Shown piece by piece: positions 16,226 to 28,400 of a stretch of DNA of 64,000 nucleotides; the stretch's first letter is position 1; every line of letters starts with the position of its first letter. A program made the translations under genes and the position numbers. The notes under the pieces are model-generated. The model was not told where the DNA came from. It saw only the letters and a program-made list of their open reading frames with translations, and ran no database searches. The stretch is from an uncultured Marinobacterium sp. (lineage in GTDB: Bacteria; Pseudomonadota; Gammaproteobacteria; Pseudomonadales; Balneatricaceae). Location: NCBI GenBank assembly GCA_947501565.1, contig CANMWJ010000001.1, positions 62,001 through 126,000 on the forward strand, given 5' to 3'.

Positions 16226-16987
16226 TCAGCTTTGCAAGTATCCCAATACCAGTTTGCCAAACATGGCTGGCTGCTCTGCGTGGGGCCAATGGCCCGCGTT
16301 CTGGATTACCTTGTAAGTAGCGTTCGGGAAAAGCGCGAGTACCTGATCCCGATGCTCTGGCAACAGGTAGTTGGAGTTGCCGCCTTTGATAAATAGCATC
16401 TCGTCGGTATACGGAGTGCCGGAAGGGGCTGCGCCGATCTGCGCATATTCGTCATGCAGAACGTTGAGGTTCATGCGCCAGCAGAACTGTTTTGCTTCGT
16501 TGCGGTAAAGGTTTTTCAGCAGGAAAGCGCGTACACCCAGCTCATCCACATGTGCTGCCAGTTGTTTGTCGGCATCACCGCGGGATTTCAGCTGGTCCAG
16601 CTGAACGGCGTACAAGCCAGCAAACACGTCCTGGTGGTGGGGTTGGTATTCCACCGGAGCGATATCCACAACAATCAGCTTGCGCACTTTCTCCGGATGG
16701 TTCAGTGCCAGCTGCATGGCGGCTTTTCCGCCCATGGAGTGTCCCAGGATATGGGCGCTTTCCAGATTTAATTCCTCCATCAACTCGATGATATCGGTAG
16801 CCATCGCAGGATAGTCCATTACCGGATCATGATCAGAGCGGCCGTGGTTACGCATATCCACCGCGATCACCTGAAAGTGCTCGGACAATCCCTTGATCTG
16901 GGTGCCCCAGTTTTCATAGGTGCCGAACAGGCCGTGCATGATGATCAGGGGGTCGCCTTCGCCATAAATCTGGTGGAAGAGTTTCAC
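16226..16987 (-). CDS. ybfF: Alpha/beta hydrolase, YbfF-type esterase
   Basis: 253 residues. The oxyanion region is MHGLFGTYENWGTQ, then DMRNHGRSDHDPVMDYPAMATDI; the nucleophile Ser is in ILGHSMGGKAA, and the catalytic His near the end in NAGHWPHAEQP. The overall pattern is that of Escherichia coli YbfF, an esterase active on acyl-CoA-like and short-chain esters; the physiological substrate is not known. It runs in the same direction as fklB, which lies upstream with a hairpin in the gap. Confidence 0.88.
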   Translation of the reverse strand: MKLFHQIYGEGDPLIIMHGLFGTYENWGTQIKGLSEHFQVIAVDMRNHGRSDHDPVMDYPAMATDIIELMEELNLESAHILGHSMGGKAAMQLALNHPEKVRKLIVVDIAPVEYQPHHQDVFAGLYAVQLDQLKSRGDADKQLAAHVDELGVRAFLLKNLYRNEAKQFCWRMNLNVLHDEYAQIGAAPSGTPYTDEMLFIKGGNSNYLLPEHRDQVLALFPNATYKVIQNAGHWPHAEQPAMFGKLVLGYLQS

Positions 16988-17028
16988 GGAATCGATCTCC
17001 GGTTTATGGATGATTGGAGGTGGGCGTA

Positions 17029-17053
17029 CCAGCCGGTACGAGTGACCGGCTGG
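17029..17053 (-). repeat. Hairpin between fklB and ybfF
   Basis: Perfect eight-base-pair stem CCAGCCGG/CCGGCTGG with a nine-base loop, no U-tract. A possible partial stop or 3' stabiliser for fklB mRNA. Confidence 0.5.
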
Positions 17054-17078
17054 ATGAATAGAGTTGCTTAAGGAAGTC

Positions 17079-17705
17079 TTACAGGATTTCCAGCAGCTCT
17101 ACATCAAATACCAGTGCGGAGTACGGAGGGATACCGCCTGGGGAACCCTGAGCACCGTATGCCAGGTTGTATGGGATGTACAGGCGCCATTTAGCACCTT
17201 TGGTCATCAGCTGCAGCGCTTCAGTCCAGCCAGCGATTACGCCGCCAACAGGGAATTCAGCAGGCTGACCGCGGTCGTAGGAGCTGTCGAACACTTTACC
17301 GTCGATGAAGGTGCCGTGGTAGTGAGTACGTACTTTGGAGCTTGCAGATGGCTTTTCACCGTTCTCTTCGCCCGCTTCAACGATTTCGTACTGAAGACCG
17401 GATTCCAGAGTCACAACGCCTTCGCGCTTCGCATTTTCAGCCAGGAACTCTTCACCTGCTTTAACAAACTCTTCAGCCTGTTTTTTCTGTGCTTCCTGGA
17501 TACGCTCGTTGATTACGTTGAACGCTTCCTGAATTTCGTTAACTTCGATGCGCAGAGCTTCGCCGTTGAAGGAGTCGCGGATACCTGCAGCGATAGCGTC
17601 CAGGTCAACGCCTTCAAAGCTGTTGCTTGCCAGCTGGTCGCCCATCTGGCGGCCAACACCATAGCTGGCTTTTTGTTCAATAGTTTCCAGTTTCAGTTCG
17701 GACAT
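17079..17705 (-). CDS. fklB: FKBP-type peptidyl-prolyl cis-trans isomerase FklB
   Basis: 208-residue two-domain isomerase. The N-terminal helical dimerisation domain (residues 1-90, SYGVGRQMGDQLASNSFEGVDL) is typical of the FklB/Mip group, followed by the FKBP domain: VRTHYHGTFIDGKVFDSSYDRGQPAEFPVGGVIAGWTEALQLM and IPYNLAYG, ending ALVFDVELLEIL. There is no signal peptide, so it acts in the cytoplasm; this favours FklB over the periplasmic FkpA. Start ATG 17705 with GGAAAG upstream. Confidence 0.92.
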   Translation of the reverse strand: MSELKLETIEQKASYGVGRQMGDQLASNSFEGVDLDAIAAGIRDSFNGEALRIEVNEIQEAFNVINERIQEAQKKQAEEFVKAGEEFLAENAKREGVVTLESGLQYEIVEAGEENGEKPSASSKVRTHYHGTFIDGKVFDSSYDRGQPAEFPVGGVIAGWTEALQLMTKGAKWRLYIPYNLAYGAQGSPGGIPPYSALVFDVELLEIL

Positions 17706-17748
17706 GTGTCTTTCCAGAAGTATGGCGGCGAACGGATTGCCCGCCGGA

Positions 17749-18579
17749 TTAGTTATTCAGAAACAATGTGGGGTCGACGCGCACATTATTCAAGCTTACA
17801 CCCCAATGCAGATGTGGACCGGTGGAGCGCCCCGTTGTACCTATAGTGCCCAGTTTGTCGCCGGTGTTGAGTTTGTCGCCTGGTTTTACGTCGATTCGGT
17901 CCATATGGCAGTACATGGTGGTCAGCCCCTGGCCGTGATCCATGATGACTGTCTTACCGTTGAAAAAATAGTGGCCAGTGGTCAGTACGGTGCCAGCAGC
18001 AGGGGCTTTGATCGGGGACCCTTTAGGTGCGGCGATGTCCAGGCCACTGTGTGGATTGCGCGGCTGGTTGTTATAGAAACGCTTCAAGCCGAACGGGCTG
18101 CTGAAGCGTCCTTTGGCTGGCAGTTCGAACTGTACCGGAGGCTGATTGACCTGATCCCAGTGTTTAAAGGCTGCAACCATCTCTGCCTTTTCGCGGCGCC
18201 AGCGTTTAACCTGCTCAGGATCAGGATTGACGTGTTTTTTGTTTTTGATTTTCAGATACTGGGCGCGGTAGGCCTTATCGTTGATGGTAAAGCCGTACTT
18301 CAGACCGCCTGCAGACAGCACCAGATCTTGCGAGGCCTTGGCTTTGAGGGGGATGCCAACAACCGCCAGCCACTTGGCGCGTTTTTCCAGTCCGGTGCCC
18401 TTTGCGTCGAGCACCATCACCCGGTTGCCGCGGAAATCTACGCTGGGCGCGGTGGCACCATTGAGTCCCGACAGGGGGATAATAGCAATGCCGCCCGGCA
18501 CGCGTGATTCTTTCGGCAGTACACTGGCGAAAGTGGTGCTGCTTAACAGCAACGCCAGCGCGGAAATAAATATACGCAT
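17749..18579 (-). CDS. Periplasmic M23-family peptidoglycan endopeptidase
   Basis: 276 residues with a signal peptide (residues 1-18, ending TFAS). The C-terminal peptidase domain (about 165-276) has the LytM zinc motifs HSGLDIAAPKG (HxxxD) and HLHWG (HxH), with IMDHGQGLTTMYCHM between. The N-terminal half contains an IPLSGLNGATAPSVDFRGNRVMVLDAKG domain that probably keeps the enzyme inhibited or anchored. It should cleave cross-links in murein in the periplasm. Its ATG shares one base with the xseA stop (TGATG), so the two are translated in coupling. Confidence 0.9.
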   Translation of the reverse strand: MRIFISALALLLSSTTFASVLPKESRVPGGIAIIPLSGLNGATAPSVDFRGNRVMVLDAKGTGLEKRAKWLAVVGIPLKAKASQDLVLSAGGLKYGFTINDKAYRAQYLKIKNKKHVNPDPEQVKRWRREKAEMVAAFKHWDQVNQPPVQFELPAKGRFSSPFGLKRFYNNQPRNPHSGLDIAAPKGSPIKAPAAGTVLTTGHYFFNGKTVIMDHGQGLTTMYCHMDRIDVKPGDKLNTGDKLGTIGTTGRSTGPHLHWGVSLNNVRVDPTLFLNN

Positions 18580-19940
18580 CAGTTGTTCTCCGTGGTGATC
18601 CGATCAACGGTGCAGGTCAGGTTGCCGTGCTGCAGGCGGGTATGAATCTGGTCGCCGACCTCTACCTCACTGCAGTCATGTAGCACGCGACCGTTGCTGT
18701 CCTGAGTAATGGAATAACCCCGCTCCAGGGTGGCCAGGGGGCTAACGGCGTGAAGTTTGCCCGCATTGGCCTTTAGCTCCATACGGGCGTGCAGCAACTT
18801 CTGCTGTACCTGTTGCTGCAGATGATCATTGAGTCGCGCTAGTTGTTGCCTGTATAGATTGATGCGCACATCGGGACGTTGGGATTCCAGCCGTTGCTGA
18901 AGCTGGCCCAGACGGTTGCGTTGCATCTGCAGTCGGAACGACAGTGCCTGGCGCAGGCGAAGTTCAAGGTCATCCAGACGCTGCGCTTGCTGGCGCAGTT
19001 GGTCGCCCGGATGACGCAGGCGCGCGCGCATGGAACTCAGCCGTTCCTGCCGGTTTTGCAGGCGTTGGCGGATCTGCTGATGCAGGCGTTTCTCCGCCTG
19101 CTGTAAGCGCAGCCGCAACTGGTGCTGATCCGGTGTGACCAGCTCTGCCGCAGCTGATGGGGTTGGTGCACGCAGGTCAGCGACAAAATCGGTGATAACG
19201 ACATCCACCTCGTGGCCGACCGCGCTGATGATTGGGATGCGGCTGTTAAAGACCGCACGTGCGACGCGCTCTTCGTTAAATGCCCAGAGGTCTTCCAGCG
19301 AACCGCCGCCACGGCCGACGATCAGTACATCACAGGTGGCGTGCCGGTTAGCCAGATCAATCGCACGTTCCAGCTGAATGATCGCCTCTTCACCTTGCAC
19401 GGCAGAGGGGTAAAGGCTGATCGGCAGGCCTGGAAAACGACGTTTCATCACGGTGAGCATATCGTGTACCGCAGCGCCGCTTGGAGACGTGATCAGGCCA
19501 ATATGGGAAGGATGGGTCGGCAGTGGCTGTTTGTGCTGGCTGTCAAACAAACCCTCCTGTTGCAACCGGGCTTTGAGTTGCTCAAACGCCAGTTGCAGAC
19601 GCCCGCTGCCGCTCTCTTCCATATGTTCGCAGATCAGCTGATAGTCGCCGCGGCCTTCGTACAGGCTTACCTTGGCGCGCACAATTACCTTGTCGCCATT
19701 TTTCGGCTGATATTTCAGGTAGTGGTTACGATTGCGAAACATCGCGCAACGTACCTGAGCGCCGCTGTCCTTTAGTGTGAAATACCAGTGGCCAGAGCTG
19801 GGGCGCACGAAGTTGGATATCTCGCCCTCCACACTGATGATCATGAACGATTTTTCCAGCAGCGAGCGTACCTGACGGTTCAGATCGCTGACGGAAATTG
19901 CGCGGGTGGTGTGGGGGCTGTCTTTATACATGAGGCTCAT
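18579..19940 (-). CDS. xseA: Exodeoxyribonuclease VII large subunit
   Basis: 453 residues. The N-terminal OB-fold (ISVSDLNRQVRSLLEKSFMIISVEGEISNF) is followed by the catalytic core with HIGLITSPSGAAVHDML, GRGGGSLEDLWAFNEERVARA and PIISAVGHEVDVVITDFVADLRAPTPSAAAELV, then a long Gln/Arg-rich coiled coil (about 265-400). It acts with XseB on single-stranded DNA. ATG 19940 (MSLMYKDS) is used; ATG 19931 is possible. It is divergent from guaB and coupled to the M23 gene downstream. Confidence 0.96.
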   Translation of the reverse strand: MSLMYKDSPHTTRAISVSDLNRQVRSLLEKSFMIISVEGEISNFVRPSSGHWYFTLKDSGAQVRCAMFRNRNHYLKYQPKNGDKVIVRAKVSLYEGRGDYQLICEHMEESGSGRLQLAFEQLKARLQQEGLFDSQHKQPLPTHPSHIGLITSPSGAAVHDMLTVMKRRFPGLPISLYPSAVQGEEAIIQLERAIDLANRHATCDVLIVGRGGGSLEDLWAFNEERVARAVFNSRIPIISAVGHEVDVVITDFVADLRAPTPSAAAELVTPDQHQLRLRLQQAEKRLHQQIRQRLQNRQERLSSMRARLRHPGDQLRQQAQRLDDLELRLRQALSFRLQMQRNRLGQLQQRLESQRPDVRINLYRQQLARLNDHLQQQVQQKLLHARMELKANAGKLHAVSPLATLERGYSITQDSNGRVLHDCSEVEVGDQIHTRLQHGNLTCTVDRITTENN

Positions 19941-20062
19941 CTTAAACGATGTTTCAGCTCGGCTAAATCACCGCTTTAGATCAACAGGTTTTTTATCTGT
20001 CTGTCATGTAAAAGCAGGATTATTTTCTGGTGAATTTATCGTGAAGGAATGCACAGGATAGA

Positions 20063-20091
20063 TTGAGCAAAAAGTCTAATGGCTGTATAAT
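20063..20091 (+). promoter_or_regulatory. Sigma70 promoter of guaB
   Basis: TTGAGC at 20063-20068 and a perfect TATAAT at 20086-20091 with a 17-base spacer; the start is near 20098, leaving a leader of about 35 bases. I see no PurR-type palindrome. Confidence 0.8.
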
Positions 20092-20102
20092 TCCGCTCTT
20101 AA

Positions 20103-21602
<1,500 letters not shown>

Positions 21603-21623
21603 TAACTTATCCATTATGACTAA

Positions 21624-21657
21624 TGGGGTGGTGTGAAACCGCCCCATTTTCGTTTTT
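21624..21657 (+). terminator. Terminator/attenuator between guaB and guaA
   Basis: Stem ATGGGGTGGT/ACCGCCCCAT (one G-U pair), five-base loop, followed by TTTCGTTTTT. It probably stops part of the guaB transcript before guaA. Confidence 0.75.
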
Positions 21658-21682
21658 AGATACTCCACTGGAGTGACAGTAG

Positions 21683-23263
21683 ATGACACAAGATATTCAT
21701 GCTCAACGCATTCTGATTCTGGACTTCGGTTCCCAGTACACTCAGCTGATCGCCCGTCGCGTACGTGAGATTGGCGTATATTGCGAGATTTACGCCTGGG
21801 ATCTGGAAGAACAGGATATTCGTGATTTTAATCCGAAAGGGATTATTCTGGCGGGTGGCCCTGAGTCGGTAACAGAAGGTGAATCACCGCGCGCTCCAGA
21901 GGTGGTATTTGAGCTGGGTGTTCCTGTTCTGGGTATCTGCTACGGCATGCAGACCATGGCAACGCAGCTGGGCGGTAAGGTAGAAACCTCTAACAAGCGT
22001 GAATTCGGTTATGCGCAGGTACGCCTGGACAGCAGCGCAAGCCGCCTGCTGGAAGGTATCGAAGACCACGTTGCCAACAACGGTTCGCTGCTGCTGGATG
22101 TGTGGATGAGCCACGGTGACAAGGTAACCGAACTGCCGGAAGGCTTCGGTATTATCGCCTCCACCGACTCTGCACCAATTGCAGCGATGTGCCACCCGGA
22201 GAAGAACTTCTACGGTGTACAGTTCCACCCGGAAGTGACCCACACCAAACAGGGCGGTCGTATTCTGGAGCGTTTCGTGCGTGAGATCTGTAAAACAGAA
22301 GCGCTGTGGAACCCGGCAAACATCATCGCTGACCTGATCGAGAAGGTGCGCGAGCAGGTAGGCGAGCAGAAAGTACTGCTGGGTCTGTCTGGCGGTGTGG
22401 ACTCCTCTGTTGTGGCGGCACTGCTGCACAAAGCGATCGGCGAGCAGCTGACCTGCGTATTTGTGGATAACGGCCTGCTGCGCAAAAACGAAGGTGATCA
22501 GGTGATGGACATGTTCGCGAAGAACATGGGCGTACGCGTGATTCGTTCCGACTCTGAAGATCTGTTCCTGGGTCGTCTGGCTGGTGAAAACGATCCTGAG
22601 AAGAAGCGTAAGATCATCGGTAACACTTTCATCGAAGTATTCGATGATGAAGCAGCTAAACTGACCGACGTTAACTTCCTGGCGCAGGGTACTATCTACC
22701 CGGACGTGATCGAGTCTGCAGCAGCTAAGACGGGCAAGGCGCATGTGATCAAGTCCCACCACAACGTGGGTGGCCTGCCAGAAGATATGAAGATGGAACT
22801 GGTTGAACCGCTGCGTGAGCTGTTCAAGGATGAAGTACGTAAGATCGGTCTGGAGCTGGGTCTGCCGTACGATATGGTTTACCGTCATCCGTTCCCGGGT
22901 CCGGGTCTGGGCGTACGTATTCTGGGCGAAGTGAAGAAAGAGTACGCGGATATCCTGCGTGAAGCGGATGCGATCTTTCTGGAAGAGCTGCACAAAGCGG
23001 ATTGGTATCACAAGACCAGCCAGTCCTTTGCGGTATTCCTGCCGGTTAAGTCCGTAGGTGTTGTCGGTGATGGCCGTCGTTACGAGTATGTGATTGCACT
23101 GCGTGCGGTAGAGACCATCGACTTCATGACCGCGCGTTGGGCGCACCTTCCGTACGAGCTGCTGGAAACCGTATCCAGCCGTATCATCAACGAGATCCCA
23201 CACGTATCTCGTGTGACTTACGATGTAAGCTCTAAGCCGCCTGCAACTATCGAGTGGGAATAA
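21683..23263 (+). CDS. guaA: GMP synthase (glutamine-hydrolysing)
   Basis: Amidates XMP to GMP using glutamine and ATP. 526 residues. Class-I glutaminase half: the catalytic Cys in [12 protein letters not shown] (near residue 86) and the His/Glu pair in [11 protein letters not shown]-pyrophosphatase half: [20 protein letters not shown], then [20 protein letters not shown] and the C-terminal dimerisation domain with [10 protein letters not shown] and [14 protein letters not shown] 21683 has GGAG upstream. It ends before a strong bidirectional terminator. Confidence 0.98.
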   Translation: MTQDIHAQRILILDFGSQYTQLIARRVREIGVYCEIYAWDLEEQDIRDFNPKGIILAGGPESVTEGESPRAPEVVFELGVPVLGICYGMQTMATQLGGKVETSNKREFGYAQVRLDSSASRLLEGIEDHVANNGSLLLDVWMSHGDKVTELPEGFGIIASTDSAPIAAMCHPEKNFYGVQFHPEVTHTKQGGRILERFVREICKTEALWNPANIIADLIEKVREQVGEQKVLLGLSGGVDSSVVAALLHKAIGEQLTCVFVDNGLLRKNEGDQVMDMFAKNMGVRVIRSDSEDLFLGRLAGENDPEKKRKIIGNTFIEVFDDEAAKLTDVNFLAQGTIYPDVIESAAAKTGKAHVIKSHHNVGGLPEDMKMELVEPLRELFKDEVRKIGLELGLPYDMVYRHPFPGPGLGVRILGEVKKEYADILREADAIFLEELHKADWYHKTSQSFAVFLPVKSVGVVGDGRRYEYVIALRAVETIDFMTARWAHLPYELLETVSSRIINEIPHVSRVTYDVSSKPPATIEWE

Positions 23264-23287
23264 TCCCCGTCGATTTTTTGGCATAAT

Positions 23288-23316
23288 AAAAAGCCCGCAT
23301 TGTTGCGGGCTTTTTT
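23288..23316. terminator. Terminator after guaA
   Basis: Perfect stem AAAAAGCCCGCA/TGCGGGCTTTTT with a TTGT loop, T-runs on both strands. Ends the guaB-guaA transcript 40 bases before tadA. Confidence 0.9.
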
Positions 23317-23355
23317 CTGTCCGACGATTAGCAAACTCCTTATTCCGAACCTGGT

Positions 23356-23898
23356 ATGAACAGTACGACTGAAGAACAACAGAACACACAGGATGAGCAC
23401 CGGATGCAGATGGCACTGGAGCTTGCCGAGCGTGCCGCTGACTTAGGTGAGGTGCCGGTGGGGGCGTTGGTGGTGCTGGATGGCGAGGTGATCGGTGAGG
23501 GCTGGAATCACCCGATCAGCGGACATGATCCTACTGCCCATGCTGAGATCATGGCGCTACGCGCGGCGGCAAAAAAGGTGGAAAACTACCGCCTGGTGAA
23601 TGCCGACCTCTACGTGACCATTGAGCCCTGTACCATGTGTGCCGGGGCGATTGTGCATGCCCGTATCCGTCGTGTAGTGTACGGTGCGACAGAGCCCAAG
23701 TCGGGGGCTGTATGCAGTAATGGCCTTGTGTTTGATCAATCCTGGATGAATCACCGGGTAGAATCCGTCGGGGGCGTGTTGGCTGAGCGCTGCAGCGAAC
23801 GGATCAGTCGCTTCTTTCAGCAACGCCGTGCGGAAAAGAAAGCTGCAAAGCGCAAGAATGCAGACGCCTCAGATGGTGCTGAGGGCTTAAAGCCTTAA
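23356..23898 (+). CDS. tadA: tRNA-specific adenosine(34) deaminase
   Basis: Makes inosine at the wobble position of tRNA-Arg(ACG), an essential function. 180 residues. The zinc/catalytic motif is DPTAHAEIMALR (His and proton-shuttle Glu), with the other ligands in EPCTMCAGA. The C-terminal tail (about 150-180) is Lys/Arg/Glu-rich and longer than needed for catalysis. The ribosome site before ATG 23356 is weak. The gene is convergent with mltF, and the two stop codons overlap by four bases (23895-23898), with no room for a terminator between them. Confidence 0.95.
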   Translation: MNSTTEEQQNTQDEHRMQMALELAERAADLGEVPVGALVVLDGEVIGEGWNHPISGHDPTAHAEIMALRAAAKKVENYRLVNADLYVTIEPCTMCAGAIVHARIRRVVYGATEPKSGAVCSNGLVFDQSWMNHRVESVGGVLAERCSERISRFFQQRRAEKKAAKRKNADASDGAEGLKP

Positions 23899-25388
23899 AG
23901 GCTTAGCGGAGTTTTCTGGCCGGGAGCGGCAGCTCTTTCCGGGATCGGCTCGGCATCCTGCTGGCGGTTGGTTTCCCGGATCTCGCTCAATTGGGTTTCC
24001 CAGCGGATCAGTTCCAGATAGCGACGGATATTCTTAACATAAACGACCGGTTCGTAACCGCGCGCGTATCCTCGCTTCAGGGTTTTGTAATACTGCGGTT
24101 TGGTAAGTAAAGGCAGGAACTTGCGCACATCCTCCCAGCTGTCGGGATTCTTACCTCCGCGTTGGGTGAGTATGCGGGCATCTTCCAGGTGGCCATAGCC
24201 GATGTTATAGCTCGCCAGGCCAAACCAGACTCTATCCTCTCCCTGGATCCGCTCCGGGATTTTTCCGATGACCTTTTTGAAGTATTTGGCTCCGCCGCGG
24301 ATGCTCTGTTCTGCATTGGTACGATCGCTGACGCCAACCTCCTTGGCAGTAGCCTGGGTCAGCATCATGATGCCGCGCACGCCTGTGGGTGAGACCGCTT
24401 TTCGGTTCCAGTGGGACTCCTGATAGGCGATCGCCGCGAGCATCTGCCAGTCGATACCGGTATTTTTCTCGGCTTCAAGAAAGTACGGCTTTAGTGCAGG
24501 CAGGCGCTTACGCATGTGGTTGCGGAAGGTGACCGTGTCGAAAAAGCTCAATCTGTTCTGGCGGTTGAAATACTTATCCTTCAGTGACTCGATCAGTTGT
24601 TTGGTTTCCTCTCGGGCGAAGAAGCGTTCCATGGCCAGTTTGAGGGAACGGTCGGGGTGTGGTGCGTACATCCAGGCCAGCGGTTGTGCCTCGGTTAGAG
24701 ACAAGCTCTTGTTCACGCCTGGGAAATAGGAGCGGTGTGATTCGTAGGTCACTGTATCCATGATGGTGAAGTCGATCTCACGCATGTGTACCTTCTCCAG
24801 CAGATCTACGGCCGAGTCAGTACGGCTCTCCTGCCAGCGAATCTCAGGGAAGGTTTCTTGCAGGGATTGCAGAGCTTCCACATGGCTACTGTTCTCGGGT
24901 ACGACCAGCGTCCGACCGATGATATCGGTGATCTGTTTGGGCGGCAGGCGGCCCTGTTTTATACGATAGATCAGGGCTGATTTGGTATAGAGGTACGGAG
25001 TGGAAAACGCGAACTGCTCCTCGCGTTTCGGCGTGATTGTCAGGTTTGCACCGGCAATGTGCGCGTCGCGATCTTTAATGATCTTAAAGATATCACCAAA
25101 GCTTGGTGCCAGCGTCACGTCCAACTCAACGCCAATATGCTCGGCAAATGCTTTAGCCAGTTCGTATTCGAAGCCAGCGGGCTGACCTTTTTCCAGGAAA
25201 TAAGTGCTGGGCGTGTTGCGGGTGACCATTTTGAGTGTCCCCGCCTCACGGATCGCCTGCAGCTCTGTTTTGCTGTTATAGCTGAGAAAAGCGGGGATAC
25301 AGAACAGAAGAAGTATCCCCACAGCATGCGCGATATCTTTTTTACGGCTAAGATCGAACAACATAAGCGTGCTTTTCTGGTATCCCAT
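23895..25388 (-). CDS. mltF: Membrane-bound lytic murein transglycosylase F
   Basis: 497 residues. An N-terminal membrane anchor/signal segment (residues 16-34, AVGILLLFCIPAFLSY) is followed by a periplasmic-binding-protein-like domain (about 45-275, LKMVTRNTPSTYFLEKGQPAGFEYELAKAFAEHIGVEL) and a C-terminal SLT domain with the catalytic Glu in AAIAYQESHWN and GVRGIMMLTQATA. It cleaves murein glycan strands to 1,6-anhydro ends, and the first domain senses muropeptides in homologues. It is divergent from purL (83 bases) and overlaps tadA at its 3' end. Confidence 0.95.
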   Translation of the reverse strand: MGYQKSTLMLFDLSRKKDIAHAVGILLLFCIPAFLSYNSKTELQAIREAGTLKMVTRNTPSTYFLEKGQPAGFEYELAKAFAEHIGVELDVTLAPSFGDIFKIIKDRDAHIAGANLTITPKREEQFAFSTPYLYTKSALIYRIKQGRLPPKQITDIIGRTLVVPENSSHVEALQSLQETFPEIRWQESRTDSAVDLLEKVHMREIDFTIMDTVTYESHRSYFPGVNKSLSLTEAQPLAWMYAPHPDRSLKLAMERFFAREETKQLIESLKDKYFNRQNRLSFFDTVTFRNHMRKRLPALKPYFLEAEKNTGIDWQMLAAIAYQESHWNRKAVSPTGVRGIMMLTQATAKEVGVSDRTNAEQSIRGGAKYFKKVIGKIPERIQGEDRVWFGLASYNIGYGHLEDARILTQRGGKNPDSWEDVRKFLPLLTKPQYYKTLKRGYARGYEPVVYVKNIRRYLELIRWETQLSEIRETNRQQDAEPIPERAAAPGQKTPLSL

Positions 25389-25471
25389 AGGGGGTTTCAG
25401 GTAAAATTACGTCCTTATTTTCTCCTGTAACCACGGCTTGCCCGGCAACCTTCAAGAGGCTTGTAAAAAAC

Positions 25472-28400
25472 ATGCTAGCATTGCGTGGAGCGCCTGCTCT
25501 TTCTGCTTTCCGTCACGAAAAGCTGCTGTCTGCTCTTCAGTCCAAAGTCCCAGCTGTCACTTCGTTGTACAGCGAATTCATGCACTTTGCTGATCTGGAG
25601 CAGGATCTATCTGCAGACGAACAACAGGTATTGGACCGTATCCTGCGTTACGGACCAAAAGCTGACGTTGAAGAACCTGCAGGTCAGCTGTTTCTGGTTG
25701 TTCCTCGTCCGGGCACGATTTCACCGTGGTCTTCCAAAGCAACCGACATCGCCCATAACTGTGGTCTGAGCAAGGTGAAACGCCTTGAGCGCGGCGTGGC
25801 GTACTATATTCAGGCATCCGGCGATCTGGATCAAGCGGCACAGGACGCAATTGTTGCTGAACTATACGACCGTATGGTCGAAGCGGTTCTGCCAAGCATC
25901 GATTCAGCGTCTGCTCTGTTCGTTGAAGAATCCCCGGCGCCCCTGACTACTGTGGATATTCTGGGTGGTGGTCGTGCAGCGCTGGAAGCAGCCAATACCG
26001 ACCTGGGTCTGGCACTGGCAGAAGACGAGATCGATTACCTGGTGACCAGCTTCAACGAGCTGGGCCGTAATCCGACCGATGTTGAACTGATGATGTTTGC
26101 GCAGGCTAACTCTGAGCACTGCCGTCATAAGATCTTCAACGCTTCTTGGGATATCGATGGGGAAGCACAGGAGAAATCCCTGTTCGGTATGATCAAGAAC
26201 ACCAATGAACTGGGCGGTGACAACGTACTGTCTGCGTACAAAGACAATGCATCCGTAATCGTAGGTGCAAAAGCGGGTCGCTTCTTCCCGAACCCGGAAA
26301 CCAAACAGTACGGTTACAACGAAGAAGATATCCACATTCTGATGAAGGTGGAAACTCACAACCACCCAACCGCGATCGCTCCACACTCCGGTGCTGCGAC
26401 CGGTTCCGGTGGTGAGATCCGAGACGAAGGCGCAACCGGTAAAGGTTCCAAGCCTAAAGCGGGTCTGACTGGTTTCACCGTATCCGATCTGAACATCCCG
26501 GGCTTCGAGCAGCCGTGGGAATCCAAGTACGGCAAACCTGACCGTATCGTCAGCGCACTGGACATCATGATCGAAGGTCCGATCGGTGGTGCTGCATTTA
26601 ACAACGAATTTGGTCGTCCGGCGCTGACCGGTTACTTCCGTACCTTCGAGCAGAAGGTGAACGGTGCGGCGGGTGAAGAGGTGCGTGGTTACCACAAGCC
26701 GATCATGATCGCCGGTGGTTTGGGTAACATCCGTGGTGAGCACGTCGAAAAAGGCGAGATCCCTGTAGGTGCCAAGCTGATCTGTCTGGGCGGTCCTGCG
26801 ATGCAGATCGGTCTGGGCGGTGGCGCGGCGTCCTCCATGTCCTCCGGTACCTCTTCCGCAGATCTGGATTTTGCTTCTGTACAGCGCGATAACCCAGAGC
26901 TGGAGCGTCGCTGCCAGGAGGTAATCGACCAGTGCTGGCAGCAGGGTGACGAGAACCCAATCGCCTTTATCCACGACGTGGGTGCAGGTGGTCTGTCCAA
27001 CGCATTCCCTGAGCTGGTAAAAGACGGTGAGCGTGGTGGTCACTTCGAACTGCGTAACGTAAACAACGATGAGCCGGGCATGTCTCCGCTGGCGATCTGG
27101 TGTAACGAAGCGCAGGAGCGTTACGTTATGGCGGTTGAGCCAAAAGATTTGGCGCGCTTCGAAGCGATCTGTGCCCGTGAGCGCTGCCCATACGCGATTG
27201 TCGGTGAAGCAACCGAAGAGCACCACCTGACGCTGGGCGATACTCACTTCGAGAACAAACCGGTTGACCTGCCGATGAGCGTACTGTTCGGCAAGCCGCC
27301 TAAGATGCACCGCTCCGTAGAGCGTAAGACCTACGAAGTGCCTGCATTCGATGCATCTGCGATCGACCTGAAAGACGCAGCAGAGCGTGTGATGAAGCTG
27401 CCAGCCGTGGCATCCAAGTCCTTCCTGATCACCATTGGTGACCGTTCCATCACCGGTACCGTTGCCCGTGACCAGATGGTTGGTCCTTGGCAGGTGCCTG
27501 TTGCGAACTGCGCGGTAACGACCTCTTCTTACGACACTTATGCTGGTGAAGCGATGGCGATGGGTGAGCGTACCCCGCTGGCGCTGGTCGATTCTCCTGC
27601 ATCCGGCCGTATGGCGATCGGTGAAACCATCACCAACCTGGCATCCGCGCCGATCAAGCAGATCAACGACATTAAACTGTCTGCAAACTGGATGTGTGCA
27701 GCGGGTCACCCGGGTGAAGATGAAAAACTGTACGACACCGTGAAAGCGGTAGGTATGGAGCTGTGTCCTCAGCTGGGTATCACCATCCCGGTAGGTAAGG
27801 ACTCCATGTCCATGCGTACTGTTTGGAACGACGGTGAAGACAAGTCCGTAACTGCACCGATGTCTCTGATCATCTCCGGTTTTGCACCGGTGACTGATGC
27901 ACGTAAGACTCTGACACCACAGCTGCGTACTGATCAGGGTGAAACCGACCTGATCCTGTTGGATCTGGGTAACGGCCAGAACCGTTTGGGTCTGTCTGCG
28001 CTGGCGCAGGTATTCAATGAAGTGGGTCAGGATGTACCGGATGTGGATAACCCTGAACAGCTCGCGGCATTCTTCGCGGCGGTTCAGGAGCTGAACGCTC
28101 AGGATCTGCTGCTGGCATACCATGACCGTGCCGACGGTGGTCTGTTCACAACTGTGGCTGAGATGGCATTCGCCGGTCGCGCCGGTGTAGACCTGAACCT
28201 GGATATGCTGGCTGCTGACAGCAGCGAATTTGCAGCGGCGCTGTACGCGGAAGAGCTGGGCGCAGTGATTCAGGTGAAACGTGAAAACACCGAGCAGGTG
28301 CTGACCGAACTGAACGCTGCAGGTCTGGGTGAAATCGCGAAAGTGGTTGGTTCCCTGAACGAAGACGATCAGATCTGTGTTCACTTCGACGACGAAGAGA

